Counted from the stretch's first letter, positions 46,012-58,284 are shown. The stretch is 64,000 nucleotides of DNA from Larix kaempferi (GCA_027924585.1 BSBM01000486.1:46702001-46766000); one strand, 5' to 3'. The notes: generated by a model from the sequence alone, not told the origin. Numbers and translations are program-made.

Positions 46012-46906
46012 TGTTACCGGACAATCCACTCGACCGGAGGTTAGCCAGATCTCCCTAGCTCAATGCGAGTCTAGAACAAATAGAACAGACTACAAACATG
46101 TTTCCTAGATCTACTTAAGGATCAAGTGCTAGATGTCTTACCTCTTTAATTCGCTATCCTTTCTCCTGAATGTTGCTCCACGTCCCACGGTCGTCAGATC
46201 CAAGCTGCAAGACCTGTCAAGACACAGAAAAGAGAAACGAGTAAAGAGCATCTATACAATAAGAGATCTATGTAAACAGTTAAGCAGGTAAACAACACAA
46301 CATCATTACACATAAGAGCGATATTGGTGGAAAGCATTTGTATTATTGTAAATAGAGGAGTACATGATAGAGATATAGAACTACAACCAATGACTTAACG
46401 TAGCATCCCTTCTCCACACAAGCCAATTTCCAAGCCCTTCCAAGGAAGCATGAATTCTCCAAGAGGTGAGTGAAGGTGTCCTAAGAGAGATTTCACCAGC
46501 ATGTAGATACCATAGCCTTCCTCCCCTTGGTATGGGAGTGAGCCTCACTTATATAGGACTAAATGGATAGGGTATGGATAGGATAGGTTGAGAAAGGATA
46601 GAAGAGAGATAGGGGATCTTCCCAAAGAGTTAGGGGTCGATACCAGCTCTCCTAGAGGTCAGGGATAAGCCCCTAAATGAGCAAGTTTTGAGAAGGATCT
46701 TGAATAAGCTATTTTTGCCCATTAATAGACCTCGTCGCACCCTGCAGTGGAGTAGACTGCGACGTCACATGTTGCTAGTGTGCAACCTGCGACGACCCTT
46801 CAGAACCTAGCAAAAATGAGTGCAAACCCTCCCAGGATGATTATTAGTCCAAGTATCTTCAGGGGTGTACACTGAATTTGATGATGAGTAGATTTTGGGT
46901 GTAACA
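46012..46906 (-). repeat. 3' LTR of the Tat element
   Basis: 895 bp, ends TGTTAC/GTAACA (plus-strand reading), with the TATA region at about 46550. It is nearly identical to 60541-61436. TGCGACGTCACA (46758-46769) corresponds to the intact palindrome in the other LTR. Confidence 0.92.
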
Positions 46907-46922
46907 GAATGCCCCCCAAAGC
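46907..46922 (-). other. Polypurine tract of the Tat element
   Basis: The minus strand reads GCTTTGGGGGGCATTC immediately before the TGTTACACCC start of the 3' LTR at 46906, which is the expected place for plus-strand priming. Confidence 0.75.
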
Positions 46923-48813
46923 ATGAAGCTGTTAAGGATGTACAGGTGAAATGCTTTGATAGAGATAATGGAAAAAGACTCGTCGGATGAAGGACGCTGC
47001 TGCAGTACAACTGACTCTAAACTGACAATCTCATATGAAGTACAACATGGCTTCCGACCAATACATTGCAGATCCATGAGAGTAAAGATCGATTGAACAC
47101 AATCATGGCTACTAGACACAAGCGTAGATCCATGATGAGATGATAACACAACCACGACCAATACAAAAGTGGATCCGTGTAATATGACTCAATACAAACT
47201 CCATCGCAACCTGGGTAAAAATGACTCCCCAGGGTCTTCAAGCTAAACTTGCAATGATACGAATTATCCATGTGATTACAAATGTCTTGATGTCGAACAT
47301 GGTAGAAACCACTTGATTACTGGTCATTGATGTAAACCGTTAACAAGTGCGAGGGAGATCACCATTAATGTCGATGATTCCCAAGGTATCACAGTACATA
47401 TCATCAAGCGTGAATAAATGGGTTGAATTCGAACGCAAGATGAGATCTTCCAATCAAGAGTCAATGATGTAAACTCATGATGAAAGCAAGGTAACCTGCC
47501 ATTGAGGCATGCAGGGCCAAGGTACTTGACTAGTTTCTAGATTCAATCCTTGGATGATGACTTGAAGTCGACAAGGATGAACCCGTCGAAGGAGGGCCAT
47601 GATGAATCCCCCATCAATTGACACGAAACACGACAAAATATGTGTAGAGTGGATCGGATGGTACATTAACATTTTAGACTGGCTCAAAGTAATAACGACA
47701 TGACGACGTGTGTACTGACTGCAAATGGTAGATGGTGAATGTGTTCTTGAACATGGGCATGGAATGACTTGGCAGTATTGACATGAGAATGACGCAAACT
47801 TCTAATGCAACTGATGGTGGAAGCTTTCTCCGAATGACTCAGAGGAGTAACAAGACTCAGAAAGTAAGCAGGGACTCATAGACAAACAGATGACCCAAGT
47901 ACTGTATGCAAATGCAGATGAGTGCCATGTTCAAGAACGATTATATATTACCACTAAGGTATGTAACACAAACACTTTCCTTTTTCCCCATCATGAATGA
48001 TGAGTGCCTCATGTGTTTTTTACGAGCTTGATGAGGGTAACCAGATGCTCGGTATAGCTCATCTCATAGATGAGTCCAATCCCAAATATTTTCTGAACCT
48101 AGGATAGGAGGGGTTCGTCCCATGACGGGTCCTTCAATGTGAAAATTTAACGAGTCCAGAGAAGGCAAACTCGGTCATCATTTCATATTTAGAGAGTCTG
48201 AGAAGAACTAAAGAAGACTCCAACAGTCCTTTTTCGTAAAGTTAGCCTCATCGCCCGAAAAAAGGTAAAACAACGCGGGAGAGGACTCTTCCAGTCATGA
48301 TTGGATAGAGTATTCCTTTTTCGTAATTAGTGCCCCTTGGTCTGAAAAAGGGGTAAACTAGCACCAGGAAGATGACCATTCAAATACTTTAACAAGCGTG
48401 AATGTGACAAGTTCGCTTGGCAATCTTTTCAATTTTAGGGAGTTTGAAAAGAGCTTAACTATGGACTCCGGGTGGTGTCCTTTTCCGTGGAAGTTTAATG
48501 AGCCTGAAAAAGTGATAAATCATAACTCAGTACTTGTTCTCATGATTTGGTGAGTACGAGAACAAACGAAGAGTGAACTCATCCTCATGCAATGATTACG
48601 ACTTAACCAAAACAATAATGACAAAACGTACAAAGGAGTGTTCATACCTGTAATTACCGTTAGTAATGCGAGAAACGCTACAAAAGACCACTTTACGACT
48701 CCTGTACACTAGAGAAAGTGTCAAATAGCCCCAAATATAATGACAAATGGTCGAAACTATAGTAAATGGCCCAAAAGCATCAAAATATTTGAAAATGAAT
48801 ATTCCATTCTATT
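46923..48813 (-). other. Spacer between antisense ORF and 3' LTR
   Basis: No gene is supported. Diverged related blocks around TCCTTTTTCGTAA...GAAAAAGG occur near 48230, 48313 and 48478 and could form stems. Open frames in 46923-47700 have no recognised motif. Confidence 0.5.
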
Positions 48814-48823
48814 CTATAAATAG
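48814..48823 (+). promoter_or_regulatory. TATA box upstream of the antisense ORF
   Basis: CTATAAATAG is a strong plant TATA consensus. It lies about 430 bp upstream of the first block of the antisense ORF, on the strand opposite to the element's own LTR promoter, which fits a separate promoter for that ORF. Confidence 0.5.
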
Positions 48824-49249
48824 AAATATGGGCAAAAATAGAAACATTGTTCAAATTGCCAATTTGGGTGGAGAAGTACCAGTTTGGAGCCAAAACTTCC
48901 TTTGCCGATTTCGGGAGCTACAATCTACCATTTCACCAGCCGTCCAGACCATGTAGGCCTAAAACTCAACCAACAACTTTGTAGTGGTTTACTTTTTGCA
49001 TTTTTGTCCATTTTTTGAGTTTTTGAGTGGTTTGTGGATGGGCCATTGCGCCCTCGGCTCATCTCAAGTGGCCCTTTCGGGACTTGCAACAAGTCTAGGT
49101 CATCACAAGCCTCGAAAACGAGACTTGCGACGATGTCGCGCTGTACCTGAAGGTACGGTGTGACGGCGGAAACCCAAATCCCAAACACAAAAACAAATTC
49201 AAAAAATGAGCTTGTGAATGCCGAGGAAGGTCCTAACAGGATTTGATTG

Positions 49250-50538
49250 CCCTTTTTGGCAGGTTACTACCAAGCAAAAATGGTATTCGAGTGGTGAGAG
49301 AGAGAACATGAAGTGGAAGATGAGCAAGCTGCAAATGATCCACAATGTGTGGAAGCTTTGAGAAATTGTGGGTTGCTCAAATTCTTCGAGATACAAGGGA
49401 TGAGAGCCTAGATCCCATTCCTGACACACATGCTCCAGAGTTGGGATGCGGCCCAACAATACTTTGTGATAGGTGAGCATATCCTCACAATTGACATTGA
49501 GGATATCTACTTTCTGACCAGTTTGTCTCGAAGAGGGGACACTGTACATCTCACTGGGACACGGGCCAGTGATCATACAGTTGAGGACATGGTGTCACAA
49601 CACTGCATAGCTACTTCTCGTCCTTCCAGTGGGAAGATACTCATCAGAGATGTGGTGAGTCATCCACTACGGACCATACTTCTCACTATTACTAGGGTGG
49701 CGGGTAGCCAAGCTCCACATACGGCTACCCAGACTCAGATGTTGTACGCGGAAGACTGTATGTCTCCCATGGTTTTCAATTGGTGCGAGGGTCTCCTCGC
49801 CAACATCCGAGCTTAGCTGACCAAGTGTCGGTGCGGGGAGCTCAAGCAGTTTGGATACAGATCGATCATAGTATCGTTCCTCTTGGAGCGGGTTCCTCTC
49901 TTGCGCTCGCAGTTGGTATTGGATGATAGGGATCTGAGAGATCCTCACATGGTCAGGTGGGCAGAGGTGATGACCCACCATGGTGGGGGTCCCATCATCA
50001 GTTTTGGTCCCAAGTTCTTTAGATGGCTGGAAGGCCAGTTACTTATGGTAGAGGACTTTCCATACGGTGGCATGGACTTTCGAGAGGATCCCGACTTGGT
50101 GCTGCCAGAGGGTGCAGCATGGGGTGATATCGATAAGAACAAAACCCTTGTACTTTTTAGTTTTGTGAATTATATTATTTTTTTGATGTAGTGCTGACAA
50201 GTACGTAATATGTGTGTGCAGATGTGGGCCCTGTGCGACCAGTAGGTCTCTCCCTTCTATCGAGGAGAGACAAAGGTGGGGAGGCAGTGGTTCGTGCAGG
50301 TGCTCATGCCGCCATCAAGGAGATGGAGGAGGTGTATCGAAACTTGTCTCAGCTGACCGTGGAGGTACCCGAGCTAGATATCAATGACCTACCGAGGCCC
50401 ATGCAAAGATTTGGAGTTGGAGCATCTGTGCGCTTCAACTCCTTACTCCGCAAGGTGGCTCGTACTATAGACTACTTTCTCACCCAGCGACAGAGAGCTG
50501 TTAGAGTCAGGGGCGTACAGGTCAGGCATCAGGCCTGA
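49250..50538 (+). pseudogene. Antisense ORF resembling a plant mobile domain
   Basis: On the plus strand, opposite to pol, a protein frame runs NDPQCVEALRNCGLLKFF, a stop, HMLQSWDAAQQYFVIGEHIL and TIDIEDIYFLTSLSRRGDTV, then a stop at 49814, FGYRSIIVSFLLERVPLLRS and FFRWLEGQLLMVEDFPYGGM. The pattern of helices and words such as W...F.L...E...T..D...L..L is like plant mobile domain (PMD) proteins, which some Tat elements carry as antisense ORFs. A further exon-like block (50220-50538) is open for about 105 codons in another frame and is preceded by TGTGTGTGCAG, a good splice acceptor. Two stops in the first block show decay. Confidence 0.6.
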
Positions 50539-50810
50539 TGACACTACTATAATTGTACTGAGAGATTAGAGGCCTCAGATTTTGTACTTACTGAAAGCTA
50601 TGATGCTTCAGATTTTTGTAGAGACTTACTGAAAGCCATCGTGCTTCAGATTTTGTACCAGCACTACTTTTGAGCGATTTATATATATATACATTATCGA
50701 CAGTTTATACATTATGTGTTCTTCAAATGATTAGTGATGTGATATTGTTTAAATGTTTGCTTCTGTACATTATATTTACATGTCATGAATGCTTTTACAT
50801 ATTATGGATA

Positions 50811-51224
50811 TTATGTGTGTGCAATGTACCAATCCAAAATGAAATTGGCCATCGAGTCAGCAACTGTGTTTAACTCTCGTGGAATGTGCAGGTATTGAAC
50901 AGATTCAAATGACCTTTCCAGGAGACGTACTCGTCTGAAGAGACGGAGTAAGATGGGATCACGGATGGCGTATACCTGGTTGAGATGGGAAACCACTAAT
51001 TGAGAATCCATGTGGATGACAATGTGGTTCATACCCAAGGAAATGGCGTTAGCTAGGGTTTCGATTACTGCCTAATATTCTGCGGCATTGTTGGTCGCAA
51101 ACCCTAGGCAACTTCCTCCTGAGCTAATGAGCTCACCTGTTGGGGAATATAGTACCCAGGCTGCTGAAGCAAGGTTACGGGTATGCCGGCTGGCGCCGTC
51201 CACGAATCCATAGCATGTCACCAT
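50811..51224 (-). pseudogene. Extra RNase H (archaeal-like, aRNH) downstream of integrase
   Basis: A separate frame from an ATG at 51224: GFVDGASRHTRNLASAAWVL (first Asp), then SCLGFATNNAAEY with a stop where the catalytic Glu helix continues, IVIHMDSQLVVSHLNQVY (third acidic residue) and LNTVADSMANFIL (fourth). Extra RNase H domains are a hallmark of the Tat branch, usually between RNase H and integrase; here the domain is downstream of integrase. The sequence CTGTCTACGTGTGCAG directly before the ATG looks like a splice acceptor, so the domain may be reached by splicing. A TAG inside the Glu segment shows decay. Confidence 0.8.
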
Positions 51225-51360
51225 CTGCACACGTAGACAGAACATGGTATGAGAAGTGGAAACAAGATCAAAAGACACTCGAAAAGAAATGCGTCACACC
51301 ACACAAAAACACGAAAAAATTCCATGTACAGTATATACAAGGAAGTCTATGCATGAGAGA

Positions 51361-54171
51361 TCAAGCGTAGTATCTCTTCAGGTAAATCCCATTGCGGGGT
51401 TCACCTAAAGAGATTCCATCATAATCTTCAAGCTCGTAGGCACCTTTTTCCAACACACGTTTGATAACGTAGGGTCCATGCCACATGGACTCGAACTTCC
51501 CTGCTCCTAGTTTATCGTGCTTCTGGTCATAAGTGAGGACCAGATCACCCTCATTAAAGATACGAGGTTCAACCGACTTATCGTACTGGGCTTTGATGCA
51601 TTTCTTATGTGCTTCATTAGCAAGAACGACATCTCGGCGAGACTCGTCAAGTTTTGCTAAGTGCAAGAGACGTTCTTCCTCAGCAGTAGTGTTAGGAAGA
51701 AGTTCGATCGCGAGCTGTAAAGACGGGATTTCGCACTCTATTGGTAAGACAGCCTCCAGTCCATATACCAATTGGAAGGGAGTGAATCCTGTGGCGGTTT
51801 TAACGGTAGTTTAGGCCCATAATGCTGAAAAGAGTATATTATGCCAGTTGGTCTTTTGTCTCCCTACCATCCTTTGGATCATAGTTTTCAAGACTTTGTT
51901 AATTGCCTTGACCTATCCATTGGATTGCAGGTAGTAGGGTGTCGAGTTTTCATGGCGAAAACCCAACTTGTCGCTCAATTCATCAACCATATGGTTCTGA
52001 AAGTGAGAACCATGATCGGTAACTATGGCCTGCGGAACTCCAAACCGTGCTATCACATGATTAAACATGAAGAGTGCGGCGGTTTTGCCATCGTTTTGGT
52101 ATGTAGGCATAGCCTCGACCCACTTTGTGAAGTAATCCATAGCTACGATAATGTAACTATGCCCCCCGGTCGAGGTAGGCTTACAGTGCATAAAATCAAT
52201 GTCCCATTTTGTGAATGGGCCAACGACAATAACCGGATGTAGTGGGGCAGGATGAGTGCGCTTCTTCATATGGAAGTGTTGGCAAGGAGGACATTTTTTG
52301 ACGGCCTCAATACAATCTTTGAAGATAGTAGACCAATAATATCCTGTGCGCAAAATCTTCTGGGCTGTAGCCATCCCAGAGAGATGACCGCCACATGCCC
52401 CAGGGTGACAGTCATTCAAAACACGTTCAGCCTCATCATGAGTGAGACAACGTCGAAGAATTGAATCGACGCCACGACGATACAAAGTATCATTGATGAT
52501 TAAATAATACTTTGCATGGTGGTGAATATTACGACAGTCGTCGTGAGAGAGTTGAAGGTTGAAGCGTTGGGTTTGAAGATATAACAGGATATCTCCATAC
52601 CACGGATCAGTCGTGCTGATGAGAAACAATGATTCATCCGGAAAGGAGTCATTGTGCTCAATTTCTACATCAGGACGGGGAAAGTCGCAAATGAGCTCGG
52701 CAAACACCAAAGACTTCTTAGACTTGGCTTTCTCGAAAAGAAGATCGAATTCTTGCAGTATCACAATCCAGCGTGAATACTTGCCCCCAAGCACTTGATG
52801 TGTCAGTACGTGGTACATGGGGTTCGAGTCGGCGATGATAGTGGTGGTGCGGAGCAAGATGTAGTGACGGAACTTCTGGACGGCAATGACTGCCGCGAAA
52901 GCAAGTTTTTCGACATGTGAATATCTAGTTTCAGCGTCAGCTAGACCCTTACTTGCATAGTATATCACATGTTCCTGAGCGTTTTGATCCTCCTGTACCA
53001 AAACCATGGAGATAGTGGTAGCAGAAGCAGCGAGATATAGGATGTAATCTCGATAATAATTAGGCGGTTGGAGTACAGGGGCATGTGTGATGGCATGTTT
53101 GATACTGTCGAAGGATTTTTGAGCTTGATCATCCCAAATGAACAGGACGTCCTTCTTAAGCAGTCTCATATAGCCCTGAGTCTTCTCCACGAAAGAACAA
53201 ACAAAACATCTAAAGTAAGTCGCCTTCTCTTGGAGACTTTGAAGTTCTGTAACATCTGTCGGGGGTGGTAGGTTGATGATGGCCTCCACCTTTAAGGGAT
53301 CAATGCGGATCCCATCCTTAGAAACGATAAATACTAAGAGGTGTCCAGAGTCAACGCAAAAGATACACTTATGAGGATTCAGACGGATATTGTACCGTCT
53401 GCATCTGAGGAAAATGGCCGTCAGATGATCAATGTGGAACTCACGCTACTTTGAATGAGTAGGGAGATCGTCCAAGTAGGGTTCCACAAAGTCCTTAATA
53501 TCGTGAAAGGCGTATGACATAGCCCGCTGAAACGTGGCGCCAACATTTTTAAGGCCAAAAGGGAGCTTGCGATAAGCGAATGTATCCCATGGGCAGATGA
53601 AAGCCATCTTATGTTGGTCAGCTGGGTTGATCTCAATTTGGTTGTAACCATAAAAGCCATCCATGAATGAGAAGATGACGCTTCCGGCACAGTTGTCGAT
53701 GATCTGGTCGATGAAGGGGGTCGGGTAGTTGTCTTTCGGACAAGCCCGATTAAGGTCTCGATAATCAACACAGACGCGAATGGTGCCTTGCTTTTTGTTC
53801 ACAGGAATGCCGTTTGAGATCCAATCCGTCAATGGGATAGGATAAATAAAGCCAGCCTTTAAGAGCTTTTCAATTTCTTCCTTTATTGCCGTAGTCTTCC
53901 GGGGGTGTACCGGTCGCAAATTTTGACGTACAGGTTTGATGTCAGGATAGGTTTTTATTTCGTGAGAAACAATTGCGGGGTCTATCCCAGGAATCTCCTC
54001 ATAGGACCAAGCAAACACGTCTCGAAATTGCTTGAACAAGGCCGTGCAAACAGTGATTTCCTCAGGGGAACACTTTTGGCCTATGCAAATGTGTTCCACT
54101 ATACCAGGTTTCACCGAGATGTCTACCGGGGTGGTTGGCTCAATGTTGGCCAAGTTGTCCTCCGTGTCCAT
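51361..54171 (-). pseudogene. pol: Tat pol: reverse transcriptase, RNase H and integrase
   Basis: One frame with three stops. RT (54000-53400) has VNKKQGTIRVCVDYRDLNRA, FSFMDGFYGYNQIEINPADQ, FGLKNVGATFQRAMSYAF and the box YLDD. RNase H follows with LYLAASATTISMVLVQED and the catalytic-like region to about 52700. Integrase has a HHCC finger (GACGGHLSG, KKCPPCQHFHM), DDE residues in WDIDFMHCKP and IVTDHGSHFQNH, but the Glu is Lys (VKAINKVLK) after an in-frame TAG near 51910. The C-terminal end (FNEGDLVLTYDQKHDKLGAG, GPYVIKRVLEKGAYELEDYD) finishes at about 51361. Stops lie near 53443, 51910 and 51805. Confidence 0.9.
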
Positions 54172-55114
54172 AAGACATGTAAGGATGGGGGTAGATATCT
54201 GGTGAAAATAGGGTATGGATGTTGTTCTCTATGTATTCCAAAGGAGGAAGAAAAGATGACCTATGATGGAGATCATCCCACGGACTGTCGTCAACATTCA
54301 TTACTTCCATGATGGACTCGTCTGAATGAAAAGTCCGAAGTAAGAGATCAGGTAGAGAGGACATCCGTCGTAGAGAACAAGATGGGGAGGCCATGGTTAA
54401 AAGGTCCTCCGAAGCTGATTGGATAGCCTCATAAATGCGTTCAGCTGGTGAAAGAGGCATCATATCTCCAAACAGGTGTGTTGTGGCTTCATCCGGTACA
54501 AGCCAAGCATCGTTTGAATGAGATAAAATCTCAATAGAGATCATGTTCACCGTAGAAACATGATTAGGGGGGTCCGCGGCTGGAAAAACGCCCATGAGAG
54601 ATGAATCTTTCAATAGGCCAACCCCTACACTCTCATACTGTTTTGACATATGTCCAATGGAAGGAACATGGTCACCAGGATGAGTAGTGGCGTCCGGTGT
54701 ACAAAAATCTAACTGGTCGATAGTAACAATTCGTCCTTGGCGGGGGAACTGTACTATGCGGAAGACTGAAGAGGCTACCGCCTGCATGGTATAAAACCAA
54801 TTGCGACCAAGCAAGAGATTATAATCTAACGGGGCCGAGACCACTTCCATGTTAATGGTTATGGTCTTTCTACCCAACTCAACTGCAATAGCTTGTAAGA
54901 GCCCATGAGGTTGAAATCCACGACCGTCGAATGCTTTCAACATGGTAGGAGAACGATTCAATTCGGGGGATCCAATGACTCTCCAACCAGTGATGGACAT
55001 GACAGAAGTGGAGGCTCCTTTGTCCAAAAGGGTACGATGGATGATCTTCCCAGCAATGTTCACAGAAACTTGGAATGCGAGCTGGTGTGAGAGCCTCGGC
55101 TTAAAGTTGTCAAG
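54140..55114 (-). pseudogene. pro: Tat aspartic protease
   Basis: It has a retropepsin-like fold signature: IIHRTLLDKGASTSVMS (active-site loop, with DKGAS where D-S/T-G-A is expected), then ITINMEVVSAPLDYNLLLGR and NWFYTM. The changed active-site triad suggests loss of activity. It lies in the gag frame, and its end overlaps the start of the RT frame by 32 nt (54140-54171) in a different register. Confidence 0.8.
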
Positions 55115-56077
55115 TCAAAACATGATGGTGTTCGAGGAATCTGGGTCAACTGCACCAATGGCTACAAGGAGAGTTTTGCGTTGATTAGGACAATTATGCA
55201 AAACTTCCAAGGTGGACATGGTGCAAGGATCTTGGGCCAAGTCTTCTACGATATTGTAATTTTGTGCCGCTCGAGCATTAGGATTGAAAACAACTTTTTG
55301 AATCGTACTCTTGGGTGGACGCAATATCGAATCTAAAGAGGGTGTCTCTATGGTGAAAGAAGTCGAAGGTACAGTGACATCAGTTAAGGATTCAAATTTT
55401 TTTTTAGTATTACTTCCGGTGGGTTCCTTCGAAGGGACCAGGTCGTAAGATCGCGAGCGAGTATTTAAATTGATCGTTTCGTTACGCAACATGAGAACAT
55501 GCGCGGTATTGGATGGTTCCCCCTGGGCTGGGGGGGTTTGAGCAATCATCTGTTGGTTTTGAGCAGGAAACAGATCGTTGAGGACTACGGGAGTCGGTTT
55601 ACCCCTAAGAAACTTTTGCACTTCGTCTATATGGGGACACTCTTTGGAGAAATGGTCTTCTCCACACAGTAGACAAGGATACTTCAGTTTCCTTTTCTGC
55701 TTAGTATCGTCAGGAGTGCTCTTTGGTTCCTGCTGGGTAGAAGACTTCTTGGGTTTCCCCTTGTTATTCTTTTTACCGTTAAACTTCTGAGATGAAGATG
55801 ATTGAATAGAATTCACCTCTTCAGTTACAGCAGGAGCGGTCAACTTGGTGGTGTTGTGGCCAGCCGAAGTCGGGTTGGATGATCCAACAGTGCTAACAGC
55901 AGGCTGGGTGTTAAGGGAACCAATGATTCCATCAACTTGGGGTCCCTTATGTGGTTTCATGGGATCGTTAACCTCCCGGGGTGCGTCAGGTAAAATATTA
56001 AACAAAGTGCCAGATTGAGTGTAGACCAGATCTAACAGATGGGCACTCGCAATGGCTTGTTCTTCGATGACATCACC
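55115..56077 (-). pseudogene. gag: Tat gag C-terminal part with zinc knuckle
   Basis: It is in the same frame as the capsid part. A Ser/Lys-rich basic stretch (SSSQKFNGKKNNKGKPKKSS) precedes the knuckle CLLCGEDHFSKEC (about 55640-55680; spacing C-2-C-3-H-4-C, one residue shorter than the usual 4). A Pro/Ser-rich linker leads towards protease and ends at a stop near 55115. Confidence 0.8.
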
Positions 56078-57547
56078 TCACATGGCAACATCTTTTGCTA
56101 TGGTGGGAATGAGCGATTTAGTAAACCAGTCTGCTAGGAGCTGATTTGGAATGGGAGCTTTAATGAGACGTCGTCTCCTTCGCCACTCGTGGATATGATC
56201 CGAAATGTGAGTGGCGGTATTCTGACAGAGTGAGGTTAAAAGCTCAGTACTAGTCTCATACCGTATAGGTAGCTGGAAATGCGTCAAAAAGTTCATAGCA
56301 AGAGCGCCAAAATCAGGAAAAGAGTGTGGTGGAAACTCAATGTACCACTTGGTAGCCGAACCGATGAGAGTCCTTTGGAACAATCTAAGACGAATTGAAT
56401 CATCTATTAAGGAATTAGATGAACACCATAAATGGTATGTCATCACGTGGTTCTTGGGGTCTTCGCCCAGCTTGCCGTCAAACTTGGGGATATCAGACGG
56501 AAGTTTCACCAGAATCGGTGGCCAGTTAGATCCGTGGTAAATAGGATCATTGGTTAAACGAGAGAGTTCAGGTAGGTCCAAAGTATCCAAAAAGGGTAGT
56601 TCTGGATTAGGCTGCGCGTATTGATAGTACAGATAAGGCGTATAAGGACCAAATTGACCATAAGGTGTACCAGGATAAAACTGACCGTAGGGGGGTGTGC
56701 CGCTCGAACCGTAAGGAGGTCCGCCACCATAAGGTGGTCCATTCCAATAAGGCGGGGGTCCGCCTCCACCACCGGGAGGGGGCAGAGGTCCGCCGCCACC
56801 ACCGGGAGGAGGTGGGGGTCCATAACTGTAATAAGGTGGCCCACCACCGCCTCTGCCTAGAGGGGGTGGTGGACCACTTCCGCCGCCAGATGGGTGGGGG
56901 CCCCCACCACCTCCCCTGTCGGAAGGATGAGGGTTTCCACCACCACTGCCACCACCATAGTGATTAGGTCCTCCACTGCCTCCACCTGGAGGGGGTGGTG
57001 GACCACCATCACCACCCGAAGGGAAATGTCCTCCTCCACCATGATAAGGTGGTCCACCGCCGCCTCCGCTTGGCGGAGGTGGTGGACCATTCCCGCCACC
57101 GCCGGAGGGGTGAGGGGTGTTGTAGGTAAAATGAGGTGGGCCTCCACCAATGTTAGGTGGGAGCCCGCCGCCTCCAGCAGGAGGTGGGGGAGGACCAATC
57201 GGGGGTGGTGGTACTTGAGGGATAGTTGGTTGGGGTCCATGTTGCAACATAGGTTGTTGCCCCCATAGAGTGTATGGATTCCTGGGATAAGGTATCCCGT
57301 ATGGTGCGTTTCCGGGATTAGTTTGGCTCGGCACAGGGTTAATGGAACCTAGATACGCTTGACTCCATGAGGGTTGGGTTACATTGGACGGCCCTCCAAC
57401 ATGAGATAATCCTGTGGTGGACGGTCTAGCGGGTTGGGACGGTCCAACAGAAGGCCCGTTGGGGTTTCCATCGCCTACGTTCTGGTTAGGAAACGGGGGT
57501 TTCCCCCTAGCCACAATAGGATGACCACTATTCAAAGGTTGAACCAA
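56078..57547 (-). pseudogene. gag: Tat gag with Pro/Gly-rich tract and capsid-like domain
   Basis: The first ~100 residues are Pro/Asn-rich, then about 200 residues (57240-56640) are runs of PPPPP and GGGGG with Tyr, a strongly disordered tract. The capsid-like part follows: LDTLDLPELSRLTNDPIYHG, LPSDIPKFDGKLGEDPKNHV, RLRLFQRTLIGSATKWYIEF and HIHEWRRRRRLI. This is the retrotransposon gag family of gypsy elements. The frame opens at a non-ATG codon and ends with a stop at 56078; the matrix-like N-terminus is probably the upstream ORF. Confidence 0.85.
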
Positions 57548-57681
57548 CGAGGTTGTTGACTAGCTACCATGGTAATAACATTACCAATAAGATAATCCGT
57601 GGGAATGGAATACCCTCCCCTCGAATTTTGAGGTGGGGGAGGAACTGGTAAAGTAACTGCGGTAGTGACAGGTGTGTTGGA

Positions 57682-58284
57682 CTATTGTCCTTCCACCGGT
57701 TGGTTCACTTGAGGTGTAGGACTGGATTCTTGTGAGGGTTGACCAGTCTTGTTAGTGGTCTCATGGTGGGGTGGTTCAGGTGATCCGAAAGACGTCGGAT
57801 GAACTTGGGTGTTTTGGTTGTCAAGTCTTAATTGGAAGTGACGATTATGAAACTCTTCAGAGTGTCGTTCGAGACTTTGTCTTCGAAGCTCATCACCTTT
57901 AACATGTAACTGTTCCAAATGTTCATGGATGTGGCTGAAAATATCGGCAGGGTCAGGCCTATAGTAAGGTCTAGTGAACTCTGGAGTAGTCAAGTTAGGT
58001 GGGGATGAGATGGAAAAATGAGCCATTGGATGGTCTGTAGAAGATGTCCAATAAGCTGCTGAAGGACCAACAGCTGTAGTAGGGTCATCCTGGGGTCGGT
58101 TTATCCATTCCAACGATCCAGGTTCTCCCAGGATGACGAGAGGAAGGTCATGTGAAGTGGAGGTGTGTGCTTCTTCATCTTGCGTGGGATGAGAGGCAGG
58201 TGAATCTAGTGGAAACAAAAGTCCGCCAACATTCAAGGTGGGGTTCCCTACTTCAGTGACTACGACCGCGTTACGTTGATCCAT
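57682..58284 (-). pseudogene. gag: Tat gag, N-terminal region
   Basis: The start is placed at the ATG at 58284 (MDQRNAVVV). Some 200 codons of Pro/Ser/Thr-rich sequence include a helical, charged segment (IFSHIHEHLEQLHVKGDELR and RQSLERHSEEFHNRHFQL) that could form a coiled coil. The frame stops at 57682 and is one register off the main gag frame that starts near 57547, so a frameshift or stop separates them. Confidence 0.6.

Noticed and set aside
56554-57268. Four overlapping ORFs (97-127 codons) beside the gag frame
   Set aside because: They are shadows of the Pro/Gly-rich gag tract in other frames.
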